From assembly GCA_963558965.1 (NCBI GenBank), contig CAUWIT010000014.1, forward strand, positions 1 to 54,932: a stretch of DNA of 54,932 bases. The letters run 5' to 3'. The notes below the pieces were generated by a model. It was not told the origin of the DNA, ran no database searches, and saw only the letters and a list, made by a program, of their open reading frames with translations. Both the position numbers and the translations under genes were made by a program. Positions 6,763 to 15,042 of the stretch are shown one piece after another. Source of the DNA: Gallibacter sp963558965. Lineage in GTDB: Bacteria; Bacillota; Clostridia; Peptostreptococcales; Anaerovoracaceae. Every line of letters starts with the position of its first letter. Within the stretch, counting starts at the first letter, position 1.

Positions 6763-7174
6763 CTGCTTCTATGTGTACGTCTTGAGACTTGCAATACGGA
6801 CATTCCTTAACTGTAGGAGCTTCTTCTGTGTCCTCTGCCGGTTTACGAAGTTTGTTCATGGCTTTGATAGTTACAAAAATCGAAAATGCGATTATCAAAA
6901 ATTGTACTATAGCCTGCAAAAAGCTACCATAAGCTATTACCGATGTTTTTGCTGTAGCCTCTGCAAGTGAACTGTATGAGTTACCATCTAATGCAATAAA
7001 TAAATTTGTAAAATCTATTTTGCCTGTCAAAATACTTACAGCTGGCATAATAATATCTTTAACAAGTGAGTTAACTATGGCGCTAAATGCAGTACCTACA
7101 ACAACGCCGACAGCCATATCTATTACGTTTCCACGCATAATAAACTGTTTAAATTCTGCAATAAAATTTTTCAT
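6728..7174 (-). CDS. mscL: Large-conductance mechanosensitive channel with a C-terminal zinc ribbon
   Basis: 148 residues from ATG 7174, which follows AGAGAGGTTGAT; the longer reading (to 7222) lacks this support. MscL forms a pentameric pore that opens under hypo-osmotic shock. The N-terminal amphipathic helix (FIAEFKQFIMRGNVIDMAVGVVVG), first membrane helix, loop and second helix (about 75-98, GSFLQAIVQFLIIAFSIFVTI) are all present. Instead of the usual amphipathic C-terminal helix it ends in CPYC-x12-CPHC, a four-cysteine zinc ribbon on the cytoplasmic side, as in some other Gram-positive MscL proteins. It follows orr, separated by a terminator. Confidence 0.93.
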   Translation of the reverse strand: MKNFIAEFKQFIMRGNVIDMAVGVVVGTAFSAIVNSLVKDIIMPAVSILTGKIDFTNLFIALDGNSYSSLAEATAKTSVIAYGSFLQAIVQFLIIAFSIFVTIKAMNKLRKPAEDTEEAPTVKECPYCKSQDVHIEAVKCPHCGSDLQ

Positions 7175-7207
7175 ATCAACCTCTCTTAAACTCTCTGCGA
7201 TTTTCAC

Positions 7208-7241
7208 AAAAAGATACGACACACTTTTAGCATGCCGTATC
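7208..7241 (-). terminator. Rho-independent terminator after orr
   Basis: The minus-strand stem GATACGGCA / TGTCGTATC (complements of 7233-7241 and 7213-7221, one G-U pair) is followed by TTTTT (complement of 7208-7212). It ends the ornithine locus before mscL. Confidence 0.8.
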
Positions 7242-7259
7242 GATTATCTGCTATATTTC

Positions 7260-8351
7260 CTATTTGTAAACTTTTTCTACATATGCACTAGTTGCATTTT
7301 TCAACATGCCACCGTACTCCAATTTAAAAGATACTACATCTCCAACTTTTAAATCTCTTGTGTTTTTTGTTACATCAAGTATAGTATGGTCTGAGCTGCC
7401 GCCTAGGATTTCTACTCCCTCATCTAGTGGCTCCATGCTGTCTAAATCTGTATCCTGCTTACCTATTGCTACGATTGCTCTCTTAATAATACCTCTATCC
7501 TCGTATACAGGTACCTGGCCAAATGCATCTTTACCAACTTCACCTATAGGAAGTGATGGTTTTTCCTTTAGCTCGATAATCTGTGCTTCAAGGGTGATGG
7601 CGTCATCAACAGTACCAGCAAGCTTTGCACCGTACGCAGTGTCATTCCCCAATAAAAATGACTCTCCCAATCTCAAGTTGTTTATGCCTTCTGGCAATTC
7701 GCCTTTTTCGATTAGGTAAATTGAGCTTGAGTTACCACCTGACACGATGTTTAGCTTGATATCAAATTTTTCTTCGATATCTTTTGCCCACTGTGCCAAC
7801 AATAACAAGTTGTCATATTTAGGAATGATTGCTCCGTAGCATGTAAGGTTTACGCCTATGCCTTCAAGTACTATGTTTTCCATGGCTAGTATCTTTTCGA
7901 CTGCGTCGTAAATCTGGTCATCGTTTTGATAGAATATTCCTTCTCTCAAATCTCCTAAGTCTATCATCAATAAAATTTTGTGCTTCTTGCCTTGCTTGCC
8001 AGCCTCTTCATTTAAAAGCCCAATAGTTTCAAGCTCTGAATTAAAGCTGATATCGGCAAATTTCACTACGTTTTCTATTTCTGATGCCATAGGAAGTCTT
8101 AAAACAACAGTTTCCTTACCGTTTTCTTTTGCCAAGTCGTAGTAACTTGCAAGGTTTTGAACCCTTGAGTCCGCCATATAATCAACTTTTGGGTGTTTTG
8201 CAATTAACTTAGCCACTTCTTTGTCAGCGCAAAGTCCCTTAGTTACAATCATCAGTGAACAGCCGCCTTTATCCTTAGTAATATTAGCAACCGCCTCTAA
8301 ATTGTTTCCCAATTTTTCTATATCAATTACCATTCGTGGATACATTTTCAT
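7260..8351 (-). CDS. orr: Ornithine racemase
   Basis: 363 residues. A fold-III PLP racemase with an alanine-racemase N-terminal barrel. It converts L-ornithine to D-ornithine, the substrate of the aminomutase OraSE encoded in this locus. The PLP lysine is K38 in MIVTKGLCAD. Characteristic segments include YMADSRVQNL, LLMIDLGDLREGI, IVSGGNSSSIYLIEKG and NNLRLGESFLLGNDTAYG. The function is assigned from family resemblance plus its place in a full ornithine-degradation set; on sequence alone a related amino-acid racemase would be possible. ATG 8351 follows AAAGGAGGAGTATG. It is the last gene of the locus, 25 bases after the GlmL-like gene. Confidence 0.88.
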   Translation of the reverse strand: MKMYPRMVIDIEKLGNNLEAVANITKDKGGCSLMIVTKGLCADKEVAKLIAKHPKVDYMADSRVQNLASYYDLAKENGKETVVLRLPMASEIENVVKFADISFNSELETIGLLNEEAGKQGKKHKILLMIDLGDLREGIFYQNDDQIYDAVEKILAMENIVLEGIGVNLTCYGAIIPKYDNLLLLAQWAKDIEEKFDIKLNIVSGGNSSSIYLIEKGELPEGINNLRLGESFLLGNDTAYGAKLAGTVDDAITLEAQIIELKEKPSLPIGEVGKDAFGQVPVYEDRGIIKRAIVAIGKQDTDLDSMEPLDEGVEILGGSSDHTILDVTKNTRDLKVGDVVSFKLEYGGMLKNATSAYVEKVYK

Positions 8352-8376
8352 ACTCCTCCTTTAATATAGAATCTCT

Positions 8377-10047
8377 CTACTTTTTCAAAGCTTCTTCTTT
8401 AGCTTTTGCAGTCATAGGCGCATCGATAATCTTTGCCGCTTCTTTTTCTTCCTGCTCTGCCTTCATCTTAGCCTGCACTTCTTCTAGCAATTCGTCGTAA
8501 TCCAAACCTGCTTCCACTAGTCTGTTTTTAAATTCCTCTTCAGACTTAGAAACATCATAGCCCTGAACCTTGCATTCTTCAAGATGCTCTAGGTATGCTA
8601 ACTCCTTATCTCTCTTGATCTTATTTAGGTTAGCTAGCTCTTCTTTGTAGCTGCCTCTTGAGCCTGGTTTTTCTGCTGGGAATTTTATGCCCAATGATTT
8701 TTCCAAAAGTTTTGCCGCAGCATCTTTGTACTTCATGGACAACGCTCCCAATGAAGCCATTATATAGTCATTGTCAACTAAGATTTTAGCGTGTTCTCCA
8801 GGAAGCAACATCATACCAGAATCATTGTGAGTTAAGATTTTTTTCATAATTTCAACTCTGTGAGGCAATCTTGTAAGTGCTCCCCCTGTTCCAACTATGT
8901 ACTGAACCTGTGTCAAGTCCTTACCTTCAGCAACAGTGTTTCTGCCACTTGGTCCGTAGATATATCTAATTGTTCCCGCATGACGTTCAACTGCCCTTAG
9001 CACCGCTTCTTCAGTTAGTCTTTCAACAAACCTAATTTCATCTTCAGTTTTAGGAATGGCAACGTAGCTTTCCAATACTTTGTCGATGTCTATGTCAGAC
9101 AGTTCTTCTCTAAGCTTCTCTTCCCCAATAGACTCGATGACTTTCATCTTGTTTACGTAAACACCCAAGTCCCCTTCTACTGTTCTCTTAGCCTTTGGCT
9201 CTGGATTAACAAGAAGTCTAGCAATCTGATCAGAATCTTCAGTAACAGAATGTAAGTCAGTTGTCGCTCCACCTACGTCTAAAACCATACAATTTCCAAG
9301 ATACTCATTTAGCAATTTAGTACATTGCATAACTGCACCTGGAGTTGGTACAATTGGACCTGAAACCATATCTCTTACATGTTCCATACCTGGCGCATGT
9401 ATAATATGATCTTCAAAAGCATCCTGTATAACTTTTCTACATGGTTCTACATTTAAATCATCTATTTTAGGATATACATTTTCAACATTATATAATTGCT
9501 GTCCGCTTTCCTCGTCGAAAATAAGTTCCATTTCCTGCTGATTTTCAATATTGCCGGCATATATAACCGGAACTTTTAATCCCATACTTCTAATCATTTC
9601 TGCATTGTCAATGGCTGTATCTCTCTCACCGAAATCTACACCGCCGGCAATCAGTATTAAATTAGGATTGATTTCTTTGATTTTTGCAATATCGCTTCTG
9701 CGAAGTTTACCTGCTGTTATGAAATGAATAATCCCACCAGCACCAAGTGCAGCTTCTTTGGCTGCCTTAGCAGTCATATCATACACTAGACCGTGGACAG
9801 TCATTTTAAGACCGCCTGCTGCAGATGATGTAGCGAGCATATCGTCGTATTCCAGCGTATCTATACCTTTTTTAGCACACAAATCTGCAATAGCGCCATT
9901 TAATCCGATACGTACATCACCTTCCATTACTGAAGTTGGAGCTTGACCTTGTCCCCAAAAAACTGGATTATCTGTATCAATATCAGTAAATGCATTTACT
10001 ACCGTTGTAGTTGATCCTATTTCTGCCACTAAAACATCTACCTTCAT
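8377..10047 (-). CDS. GlmL/MutL-like protein of the ornithine aminomutase locus
   Basis: 556 residues from ATG 10047, chosen because AAAGGAG lies 7 bases upstream. It belongs to the MutL/GlmL family of ASKHA-fold ATPases found beside B12-dependent carbon-skeleton or amino mutases and thought to act as reactivases or chaperones. Visible phosphate-binding motifs are VLVAEIGSTTTVVNAF at the N-terminus, LILIAGGVDFGERD and MVLDVGGATTDLHS. The C-terminus is a Lys/Glu-rich, probably coiled segment. Equivalent genes accompany oraS/oraE in other ornithine fermenters. It lies between a GNAT gene and orr, downstream of the internal terminator. The partner mutase is inferred from context. Confidence 0.82.
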   Translation of the reverse strand: MKVDVLVAEIGSTTTVVNAFTDIDTDNPVFWGQGQAPTSVMEGDVRIGLNGAIADLCAKKGIDTLEYDDMLATSSAAGGLKMTVHGLVYDMTAKAAKEAALGAGGIIHFITAGKLRRSDIAKIKEINPNLILIAGGVDFGERDTAIDNAEMIRSMGLKVPVIYAGNIENQQEMELIFDEESGQQLYNVENVYPKIDDLNVEPCRKVIQDAFEDHIIHAPGMEHVRDMVSGPIVPTPGAVMQCTKLLNEYLGNCMVLDVGGATTDLHSVTEDSDQIARLLVNPEPKAKRTVEGDLGVYVNKMKVIESIGEEKLREELSDIDIDKVLESYVAIPKTEDEIRFVERLTEEAVLRAVERHAGTIRYIYGPSGRNTVAEGKDLTQVQYIVGTGGALTRLPHRVEIMKKILTHNDSGMMLLPGEHAKILVDNDYIMASLGALSMKYKDAAAKLLEKSLGIKFPAEKPGSRGSYKEELANLNKIKRDKELAYLEHLEECKVQGYDVSKSEEEFKNRLVEAGLDYDELLEEVQAKMKAEQEEKEAAKIIDAPMTAKAKEEALKK

Positions 10048-10080
10048 GGAGTTACTCCTTTCCATTTTTCAAAATCTAAT

Positions 10081-10548
10081 TTATAAATATCTCATATAAA
10101 ATCTCATATCTGACGGTTTGTATCCATATTCATCCCAAACATCTAAGATTTTTTCATCTTCTGTGCCACTATGAAATTGAATTCTCTTAACGTTATTGTC
10201 CATAGCGTATTTTTCAATTAAAACTAAACCTTCTTGTCCATATCCCTGGCCTCTGTATTCTTCTGAAATATAGAAGTCATCTACGATTAGGGCATCCCCG
10301 TTTGACCATACGCTATAAATCATATTTAAATTTGCAAAACCGATTGTTTTACCATCTTCTTCAAATAAAAGTAAAATTATAGCTGGATAGTTTTCCAATG
10401 CTCTATCAAAAGATTCCTCTAGTAACTTAAGACCTCTTTCTTTTGTTTCTAGCCAAAATCCATTGCCGCCTAATTCGTTTATCATAAACTCTGTATTTAA
10501 GTTTACCCAAGTTTCTCTATCTTTTTTTTCACATCTTCTTACTATCAT
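10081..10548 (-). CDS. GNAT-family N-acetyltransferase inside the ornithine locus
   Basis: 155 residues. A single acetyl-CoA-dependent GNAT domain: motif A is IVDDFYISEEYRGQGYGQEGLVLIEKYA, with the RGQGYG pyrophosphate loop, and the C-terminal strand is IQFHSGTEDEK...YGYKPSDMRFYMRYL. The substrate is unknown. Position between oraE and the GlmL-like gene suggests a link to ornithine or its derivatives, but no motif shows it. The ATG follows TTAGGAGTTAAA only about 20 bases after a strong terminator, so this gene and the two after it probably depend on read-through from oraE. Confidence 0.8.
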   Translation of the reverse strand: MIVRRCEKKDRETWVNLNTEFMINELGGNGFWLETKERGLKLLEESFDRALENYPAIILLLFEEDGKTIGFANLNMIYSVWSNGDALIVDDFYISEEYRGQGYGQEGLVLIEKYAMDNNVKRIQFHSGTEDEKILDVWDEYGYKPSDMRFYMRYL

Positions 10549-10569
10549 TTTAACTCCTAACTAATCTTT

Positions 10570-10600
10570 AAAAAAGGGCAGGCTTTACGCCTGCCCTAGA
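10570..10600 (-). terminator. Strong rho-independent terminator inside the ornithine locus, after oraE
   Basis: GGGCAGGC (10576-10583) and GCCTGCCC (10589-10596) form a perfect 8-bp G/C-rich stem with a 5-base loop. Read on the minus strand it is followed by TTTTTTAAAG. It separates ord-ortAB-oraSE from the GNAT-glmL-orr part; the downstream ATG is about 20 bases away, too close for a promoter between them. Confidence 0.92.
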
Positions 10601-10616
10601 CTTTTATACTATTGAA

Positions 10617-12830
10617 TTATTCTCTTTCGCCTCTTCTTCTCTGTCTTTCTTCTACGATAAATGAAGCTACGTCGATACCGTGAGAGTTTCTACCAAATGC
10701 TGCATCGATACCTGTCTTAACTCCTTCTTCAGGAATTACCTGAGTACCACCTGCGCAGATGATAACTTTATCTCTGATACCTTTTTCTACTGCAAGTTCA
10801 TGGATTCTCTTCATGTTCTTGTAGTGGATATTGTCGTGAGAAATAATTGTTGAAGCCATGATTACTTCTGCATTTAATTCGATTGCAGCGTCAACTAGCT
10901 TTTCAACTGGAACTGATGTTCCTAGGTATTCTACGTCAATACCAAATCTTTCGATACCACCGTGTTTAATATCGATGATTTCTCTTAGACCTACTGAGTG
11001 TTCGTCTTCTCCAACAGTACCGCAAACAACCTTTAGAGGATGTGCTTCTACGTCAGCTCTGATTTCATCATCAGATAAGTAGTGTGGTTCTGGTGGGATA
11101 ACAAGTTTAGATACATCTACATCAAAGTCTACTCTACCCTTTAATTCGATACGAGTACCTTCTGCATCCTGCATGATTTCTCTGTTGATAACTTCAGGGT
11201 CAATTAGTCCCATGCCCTTAGCAATTTCAACTGCTACAACTTCTGAAGTTCTCTTGTTTGCAGGGATCATCATTGTTACCATAACAATACCGTCAGCAGC
11301 CCATTCCATTTCTGGTTTTATTAAATCGCTGTGTCTGTATTTTGCAGTTTCTTCAAGTCTTACATTTACGTTGTCGTTTTCGTCTAATTCGTCAATGTAA
11401 ACAATCTTGCTTCTGTCTTCAAAAGTACATCCGCCGATTAATGCTGATGGATTTTCTGGATCTCCACCGTACTGTTCAACGTTGTTGTATCCAAAGTGAG
11501 CAGTTACTGGAGCCATGTAATCTTCATCTCTTTCGTATACGAAACCGTATCCGATACCACCTTCGATTTTTCTAGCGATACCGTCGCCGTTTCTTTCTGG
11601 ATATTCAGCTGAGTCTACGAAGAATCCTTCCTGTACTGCGTTAAAGTATCCGCCTACTTCTACGATTTCTTCCATAAATAGACAAGCTTTTTCCTTAATT
11701 CTTCTTGCGTTTTCTCTTAGTGGGCCGTCCTTTTTAAGTTCAACCATATCTAAGATACCGTCAAGACCGATAAGAGTCTGTTTAGCAGTGTCGCAAGCTT
11801 CCATGTTGTAAATATGCCATGGAACGTTTCTACCTTCGTCAGGTGTGATTGTTGACTGGATGTCAGCTCTTGTTAGCTTAGAAATCATCATGTTTAGTAC
11901 ATGAGTAACTGTAGCTTCTCTAGCTGATGAGTCGATGTATTTTGTGTTCTGCTGTGCTCTCATCTTATATCTATCGCAGATTTCTCTCAATGCTACTGCA
12001 TATGGTAAGTCCATGTAAACACATGGTGCTGGTGTAGCTGTTGGAGGTACTGTTGATAGACAAATGTTTTCTGGTTTAATACCAACTTTTTCTGAGAATC
12101 TTGAGTTGATAGCATGCTGTACGATTAGCTCTGGCATAACTTTCCAAGCTTCTCTAGCTGTTGCGTTAGCGTTATGAGCACCGTCAATCTGAGCGATATC
12201 AGCCCAAGCCATAATCTTTTTAGATTCGCATGCATCTACGAAAGATCTAACACAGTTGATATTTCTGTATAGTACGTTGTACTGTGGGTCCTGGTGAGCA
12301 CCGTTGATACCTTCTTCAGCGAACATTACAGCTACGTCAGGTCCTGCAACCCCTGATACATATGAATGGTAGTTGATTGGACGACCAACTTCATCTTCGA
12401 TCATATCGATTGCTTTTCTCTGTGCTCTAACCTGTTTTCTTGTAATAGGTACACCGCCGATACCCTGTGGAGTACCTTCGATTAGTCCATCCATATGTGA
12501 CTGACCAGCAGTTCTGATAACCATTAGATGGTCTGAACCATGCCAAGCACCCATTCTCATTCTTCTGATATCATCTTCAAATCTACCAGAAGCGATTTCT
12601 GTAGTGATTGTTTCCTTTGGCTGTGGGTCAATGTTATCAAAATACTTAGCTGGAGGCAATGGAACACTATTTTTTAGAGGTTTTGAAGCATCTCTATATG
12701 TAAAAGGTCCCATCTTTAGGCCTGGTACATGTTCTCTCCAAGTCCATCCTCTTCTTCTAGGTTCGTACTTATCAAGGTCCTGTAAGATATTTTCAATATC
12801 AAGCTTTTCATTGCGCTTTAGTTCTGTCAT
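10617..12830 (-). CDS. oraE: D-ornithine 4,5-aminomutase, large (E) subunit
   Basis: 737 residues. With OraS it forms the adenosylcobalamin- and PLP-dependent enzyme that turns D-ornithine into 2,4-diaminopentanoate. The TIM-barrel part covers roughly residues 1-580. The C-terminal Rossmann domain binds B12 base-off through DEHSVG (the DxHxxG motif, His near 611) followed by ...ISHDNIHYKNM and VIICAGGTQVIPEEG. K622 lies 11 residues after that His, the same spacing as the cobalt-ligand His and PLP Lys recalled for Acetoanaerobium (Clostridium) sticklandii OraE. It starts 2 bases after oraS. Length and motifs are as expected. Confidence 0.95.
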   Translation of the reverse strand: MTELKRNEKLDIENILQDLDKYEPRRRGWTWREHVPGLKMGPFTYRDASKPLKNSVPLPPAKYFDNIDPQPKETITTEIASGRFEDDIRRMRMGAWHGSDHLMVIRTAGQSHMDGLIEGTPQGIGGVPITRKQVRAQRKAIDMIEDEVGRPINYHSYVSGVAGPDVAVMFAEEGINGAHQDPQYNVLYRNINCVRSFVDACESKKIMAWADIAQIDGAHNANATAREAWKVMPELIVQHAINSRFSEKVGIKPENICLSTVPPTATPAPCVYMDLPYAVALREICDRYKMRAQQNTKYIDSSAREATVTHVLNMMISKLTRADIQSTITPDEGRNVPWHIYNMEACDTAKQTLIGLDGILDMVELKKDGPLRENARRIKEKACLFMEEIVEVGGYFNAVQEGFFVDSAEYPERNGDGIARKIEGGIGYGFVYERDEDYMAPVTAHFGYNNVEQYGGDPENPSALIGGCTFEDRSKIVYIDELDENDNVNVRLEETAKYRHSDLIKPEMEWAADGIVMVTMMIPANKRTSEVVAVEIAKGMGLIDPEVINREIMQDAEGTRIELKGRVDFDVDVSKLVIPPEPHYLSDDEIRADVEAHPLKVVCGTVGEDEHSVGLREIIDIKHGGIERFGIDVEYLGTSVPVEKLVDAAIELNAEVIMASTIISHDNIHYKNMKRIHELAVEKGIRDKVIICAGGTQVIPEEGVKTGIDAAFGRNSHGIDVASFIVEERQRRRGERE

Positions 12831-12831
12831 C

Positions 12832-13194
12832 TTATTTACCTCCCTTGAATAGTGCTACAACCTCGTCCCATCCTTTGCCTTCGGCAAGCATGCTAGCAGC
12901 TTCTTTTATAGTGATATCTTTTTCTTTTGCAAGTTTGTAAACCACGTGTCCTGCACCTTTACCCATTAGGCCTCTATCCATACAGCCTTCAACGATAGGT
13001 TTAGTTTCAAGAGATGATACACCCATTCTCAATAATACAGCTCTTTCAACTGAAGGAGTAGTATTTTTTCTACCTAGCTCTAGTAAAGGATCTACAACCT
13101 GGTCTGTTAGCTCCCAAAATCTGTCATATAATTCTTGGTCTGACAAGTCTGCAATATGTTTTCTGCGTTCTGCAAAATCGTCTGCTCTTTTCAT
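12832..13194 (-). CDS. oraS: D-ornithine 4,5-aminomutase, small (S) subunit
   Basis: 120 residues, the expected size for OraS, the accessory subunit required for OraE activity. The sequence is mostly helical (ERRKHIADLSDQELYDRFWELTDQVVDPLLELGRKN; SVERAVLLRMGVSSLE; GAGHVVYKLAKEKDITIKEAASMLAEGKGWDEV). The stop lies one base before the oraE ATG, consistent with coupled, equimolar synthesis. GAAAGGAATATCACG precedes the ATG. Confidence 0.93.
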   Translation of the reverse strand: MKRADDFAERRKHIADLSDQELYDRFWELTDQVVDPLLELGRKNTTPSVERAVLLRMGVSSLETKPIVEGCMDRGLMGKGAGHVVYKLAKEKDITIKEAASMLAEGKGWDEVVALFKGGK

Positions 13195-13241
13195 CGTGAT
13201 ATTCCTTTCTCAATTATAAGTTGATTAAAGGACTGTTAAAA

Positions 13242-14657
13242 TTAGCCCTGTAGCTTTGCGATAGCGTCTTTTACGAATTCAACGTTTGTCTTAGTTTCTT
13301 CAACTAGGTATGCAATATCTGCTTCTGTTGGTTCTTTTACGCCTGAGTTAGCTAAAGCTTTTTTAATAAGTGATCTTCTGAAGTGATCTAAATCTGCATC
13401 CTGATGTTTAATTAAACCAGGGTTAGCTGGTAGGATAATGTTTTCACCAGGTTTGTCTTCTTCTACTGGGTTTCCGAATTTAATTTCAATACCATTGTCT
13501 CTAGCAAAGTCTAGCTGTGGCTGAATATGTTTACCAGCGCCTGTGTATTCAGTTTCACTGATTACTAGGATTGCATCTTCTGGTAATTCCTGAGCTAGTG
13601 AGAATGCTGCTGCCAATGCTGTATTACCTGCAGGTCCTCTTTCGATACCTTCTAGGTTAGCTAAAGCTTCAGTCATGTACATAACTTCACCCTGTTTAAC
13701 TGTTACATATCTGTCCATGTAACGAAGTGGTCTAGCTGCACTTCTTGGTACGTCAGAATGGTCAGGATCTGTTGCATAAGGTACACCAAATCCAGTGTGT
13801 CCAGTTGTGCAAGACTTCTTGTTAAACTGTTCGTCTGAAGCCATATGTAGTCCTGTTAAGTCAATTGATGCTGCAACCATCTGAGTATCAACTGCTCCAG
13901 CTTTTAATAGACCTCTAGCTGTACCTGTTAGCATACCGCCACCAGCGTTTGTACAAACTACCATGTCTGGGTCTTTTCCTACTAATTCACGACACTGCAT
14001 AGCAATTTCGTAACCTAGTGTTTCAACACCAGCAATACCAAATGGTGAATATAATGAAGCGTTGAAGTATCCTGTATCTTCTAGTACTGATAAGAATGTA
14101 TAGAATAATTCAGGTCCTACTGTTAGCTGGATTACTTCTGCGCCGTAAGCTTCACATTTTCTAGCTTTTTCAACGATTTCAGGCTGTCCAATACCCTTTG
14201 AGTCGTAACATTCCTGTACGATGATACATTCTAGACCCTGCATTGCTGCCTGAGATGCTACTGCTGCGCCATAGTTACCTGATGTAGCTGCGATAACACC
14301 TTTGTATCCTAATTTCTTTGCGTGTGCAACTGCACAAGCTGCTCTTCTAGCTTTGAAACTTCCTGATGCGTTAGCTGCTTCGTCTTTTGCGAAGATTCTA
14401 GCACCGTAACCAGGTTTAGCATATTTTCTGCTTAGAGCTGATAAGTTTCTTAGTTCGATAAGTGGAGTATTTCCAACTGCAGTTTTGCTCTGAATTTTAG
14501 CTACTTCTTCAAGAGTATATCCTGTAGACTTCATTAATGCTTCGTAATCAAATGCAACTGAACCTGATTCGAATTCTTGGTAATCAAGTCCTAAAGCTTT
14601 TTTCATAATTTCATTTGATCTACCCATTACTGAGTTATAATCTTTTGCTAATGTCAT
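13242..14657 (-). CDS. ortB: 2-amino-4-oxopentanoate thiolase, beta subunit
   Basis: 471 residues. A fold-II PLP protein (threonine-synthase/cysteine-synthase type) that with OrtA cleaves 2-amino-4-oxopentanoate with CoA to acetyl-CoA and alanine. The PLP lysine is K102 in NASGSFKAR. The phosphate-binding loop is seen as TNAGGGMLTG, and ATSGNYGAAVA is the substrate loop. VISETEYTGAGKH lies near the C-terminus. The ATG overlaps the ortA stop (TAATG), so the subunits are translationally coupled. Confidence 0.95.
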   Translation of the reverse strand: MTLAKDYNSVMGRSNEIMKKALGLDYQEFESGSVAFDYEALMKSTGYTLEEVAKIQSKTAVGNTPLIELRNLSALSRKYAKPGYGARIFAKDEAANASGSFKARRAACAVAHAKKLGYKGVIAATSGNYGAAVASQAAMQGLECIIVQECYDSKGIGQPEIVEKARKCEAYGAEVIQLTVGPELFYTFLSVLEDTGYFNASLYSPFGIAGVETLGYEIAMQCRELVGKDPDMVVCTNAGGGMLTGTARGLLKAGAVDTQMVAASIDLTGLHMASDEQFNKKSCTTGHTGFGVPYATDPDHSDVPRSAARPLRYMDRYVTVKQGEVMYMTEALANLEGIERGPAGNTALAAAFSLAQELPEDAILVISETEYTGAGKHIQPQLDFARDNGIEIKFGNPVEEDKPGENIILPANPGLIKHQDADLDHFRRSLIKKALANSGVKEPTEADIAYLVEETKTNVEFVKDAIAKLQG

Positions 14658-14956
14658 TATTTGTCACCTCCAAACATAATTTCTCTTAGCTGCTTGTCAA
14701 TCTCTACGATTTCAGGTACAAATTTGCCATAGCTATGAGTATAATATGGTCCTACTTCGATTAATGTTCCTTTTTCTACACGATTAGAAGCTGTTACAAC
14801 TGTAACTTCGTCACCGATTTCAGCATCTTCCTGTAAAAATCCTTTTGTCCACATTTCTAGGTCGCATTTCTGAGTATCATCAGGAATTTTAGCAGTTCTT
14901 TCTTCTGCTTTTAGTACTACAGAATGGATACGTACCCAATCTCCTTTTTTAGCCAT
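14657..14956 (-). CDS. ortA: 2-amino-4-oxopentanoate thiolase, alpha subunit
   Basis: 99 residues, the typical small OrtA partner of OrtB. Recognisable features are GDWVRIHSVVLKAEERTAKIPDDT, LEMWTKGFL and RVEKGTLIEVGPYYTHSYGKFVPEIV, a compact beta-rich domain without its own catalytic motif. AAGGAGAATATAAA precedes the ATG. It lies 86 bases after ord; that gap holds an imperfect hairpin without a T-run (14979-15021). Confidence 0.93.
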   Translation of the reverse strand: MAKKGDWVRIHSVVLKAEERTAKIPDDTQKCDLEMWTKGFLQEDAEIGDEVTVVTASNRVEKGTLIEVGPYYTHSYGKFVPEIVEIDKQLREIMFGGDK

Positions 14957-14978
14957 TTTATATTCTCCTTATTATATG

Positions 14979-15021
14979 CAAACACTGGGCATGACAAATT
15001 AACTTGCCTGCCCGGTGCTTG
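14979..15021 (-). other. Intercistronic hairpin between ord and ortA (not a terminator)
   Basis: As minus-strand RNA, CAAGCACCGGGCA (complement of 15009-15021) pairs with TGCCCAGTGTTTG (complement of 14979-14991): 12 of 13 positions pair, including one G-U, with a loop of 17 bases. No T-run follows. It may be an mRNA processing or stabilising element that uncouples the abundance of the ord message from that of ortAB-oraSE. Confidence 0.5.
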
Positions 15022-15042
15022 TCTAGATTTTAAAAGTAATAA

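Noticed and set aside
7260..8351. Second alanine racemase
   Set aside because: It lacks the C-terminal beta domain and the Tyr motif of Alr and sits in the ornithine locus; ornithine racemase fits better.
11342..11575. Plus-strand frame rich in Leu/Arg/Cys opposite oraE, and similar antisense frames elsewhere
   Set aside because: Composition follows the codons of the real gene on the other strand; no ribosome binding site and no recognisable domain.
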